Below the pieces are notes generated by a model. That model was given only the letters and a program-made list of their open reading frames with translations. It ran no database searches and was not told the DNA's origin. A stretch of 64,000 nucleotides of DNA, from NCBI RefSeq assembly GCF_900116865.1, contig NZ_FPCD01000003.1, forward strand, positions 248,001 to 312,000, in the 5' to 3' direction. The DNA comes from Butyrivibrio sp. M55 (GTDB taxonomy: Bacteria > Bacillota > Clostridia > Lachnospirales > Lachnospiraceae). Positions 63,443-64,000 of the stretch are shown here, in pieces (the stretch's first letter is position 1; each line of letters starts with the position of its first letter). Both the position numbers and the translations under genes were made by a program.

Positions 63443-64000
63443 TCTCGAAAAACACTTTTTTCTTGCTCGAAGGATGCACGAAACCAAATCGGTAGCAGGC
63501 AAGACACACGTTGGTCTTTCCTACTTTTTCGGAATACTCAAAGGACTCTTTTGTTCCGTATTTCCTATCGCCGAGGATGGGGTGTCCCATGTGAGCAAGT
63601 TGTACCCTGATCTGGTGGAAACGCCCGGTCTGAAGCTTTATTTTCAAAAGCGATGAGTTTTCATCTCTTTGCATAACCTCATAGTCGAGAACAGCTTTCT
63701 TTATCTCTCCGGAAAAAATACGCTGTTCTTGGCCCTTACCCAGGATGATGGTCTGGTTCTTTAGTGAGTTTGCCTCCTTTCTACTCACTACGAGCGCCAG
63801 GCCATCGTTCTGTTTTCTTACAAGAAGATCTTCAAGATGTCCGGCGTCGTTTGCCACGTTTCCGTAGCAAAGGGCATAGTAGTACTTGTCGGTGGTGTGT
63901 TCTTTTATCTGCTTGGCGATAAAAGTGGCTGCCGCTTTATTTTTTGCAACAACAACGACACCCTCTACGGGCTGATCGAGTCTGTAGAGGGTTCCGACGT
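63414..64000 (-). CDS. RluA-family rRNA pseudouridine synthase, partial
   Basis: The frame enters from the right end of the window on the minus strand and stops at 63414, giving about 195 residues. The catalytic block appears at the very edge as LYRLDQPVEGVVVVAKN (the usual RLDxxTSG, here with PVEG), and QTGRFHQIRVQLAHMGHPIL with GDRKYG follows. It isomerises uridines in rRNA. The N-terminal part, including any S4 domain, is outside. The variant PVEG in place of TSG resembles RluA-like paralogues. Confidence 0.88.
   Translation of the reverse strand, partial: VGTLYRLDQPVEGVVVVAKNKAAATFIAKQIKEHTTDKYYYALCYGNVANDAGHLEDLLVRKQNDGLALVVSRKEANSLKNQTIILGKGQEQRIFSGEIKKAVLDYEVMQRDENSSLLKIKLQTGRFHQIRVQLAHMGHPILGDRKYGTKESFEYSEKVGKTNVCLACYRFGFVHPSSKKKVFFEITIPQSLKL

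Overview
The window looks like a chromosomal segment from a low-GC Firmicute, most probably a rumen or gut Lachnospiraceae of the Butyrivibrio/Pseudobutyrivibrio type. This is inferred from gene content and style: a GH51 arabinofuranosidase end, luxS-mtnN, an FMN-riboswitch rib operon, a VTC-domain/DUF4956 pair, AGGAGG-type ribosome binding sites and a large surface-glycan locus. No rRNA, tRNA, CRISPR array or insertion sequence was recognised. Base composition is mosaic. Housekeeping blocks use CTT, GCA and AAG-rich codons, whereas 9-22.7 kb and especially 40-50.5 kb are much more AT-rich.

Layout. 0-8.3 kb: end of a GH51 gene, an MBOAT acyltransferase with an SGNH/DltD-like partner, murG, a membrane EAL-domain phosphodiesterase, an RpiR-type regulator, then luxS and mtnN (activated methyl cycle) closed by a strong terminator. 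8.3-22.8 kb: a probable secondary-metabolite operon. It holds two half-size ABC exporters, a C-A-PCP-TE peptide synthetase whose A-domain code reads as serine and whose thioesterase has Cys in place of Ser, a membrane protein, an acyl-AMP ligase, an amidohydrolase, a free acyl carrier protein, two consecutive proteins resembling the BtrH acyltransferase family, and an Asp/Glu-type racemase. The likely logic is ligase to ACP to condensation with Ser, Cys-TE release, further tailoring and export. 22.9-28.5 kb: pgi, then ribD-ribE-ribBA-ribH under an FMN riboswitch with two successive terminators that share one arm sequence.

28.5-34.2 kb is an accessory patch. It has an XRE/nucleotidyltransferase toxin-antitoxin-like pair with its own promoter, a methyltransferase, and on the minus strand an ASCH-GNAT fusion, a DUF3267 membrane protease-like protein and an archaeal-type AAA ATPase. 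The ATPase is preceded by a regular 29-bp repeat array. Behind it lie an orphan antitoxin-like peptide, a frameshifted small ORF and a decayed lipoprotein gene start. 34.2-36.6 kb is a complete polar amino-acid ABC importer.

36.65-61.3 kb is a surface-polysaccharide locus with its own strong promoter. It encodes GT4, GT2 and GT-C glycosyltransferases, a radical SAM enzyme, a nucleotide-sugar epimerase/dehydratase, methyltransferase, PIG-L deacetylase, GNAT transferase, Wzx flippase, a secreted Ser-rich protein, UDP-glucose dehydrogenase-type enzyme, two polymerase/ligase-like membrane proteins, and an embedded histidine kinase/response regulator pair. The window ends with an unknown minus-strand gene, the VTC/DUF4956 pair and a partial RluA-type pseudouridine synthase. 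All functions are read from sequence motifs alone; no database search was run.
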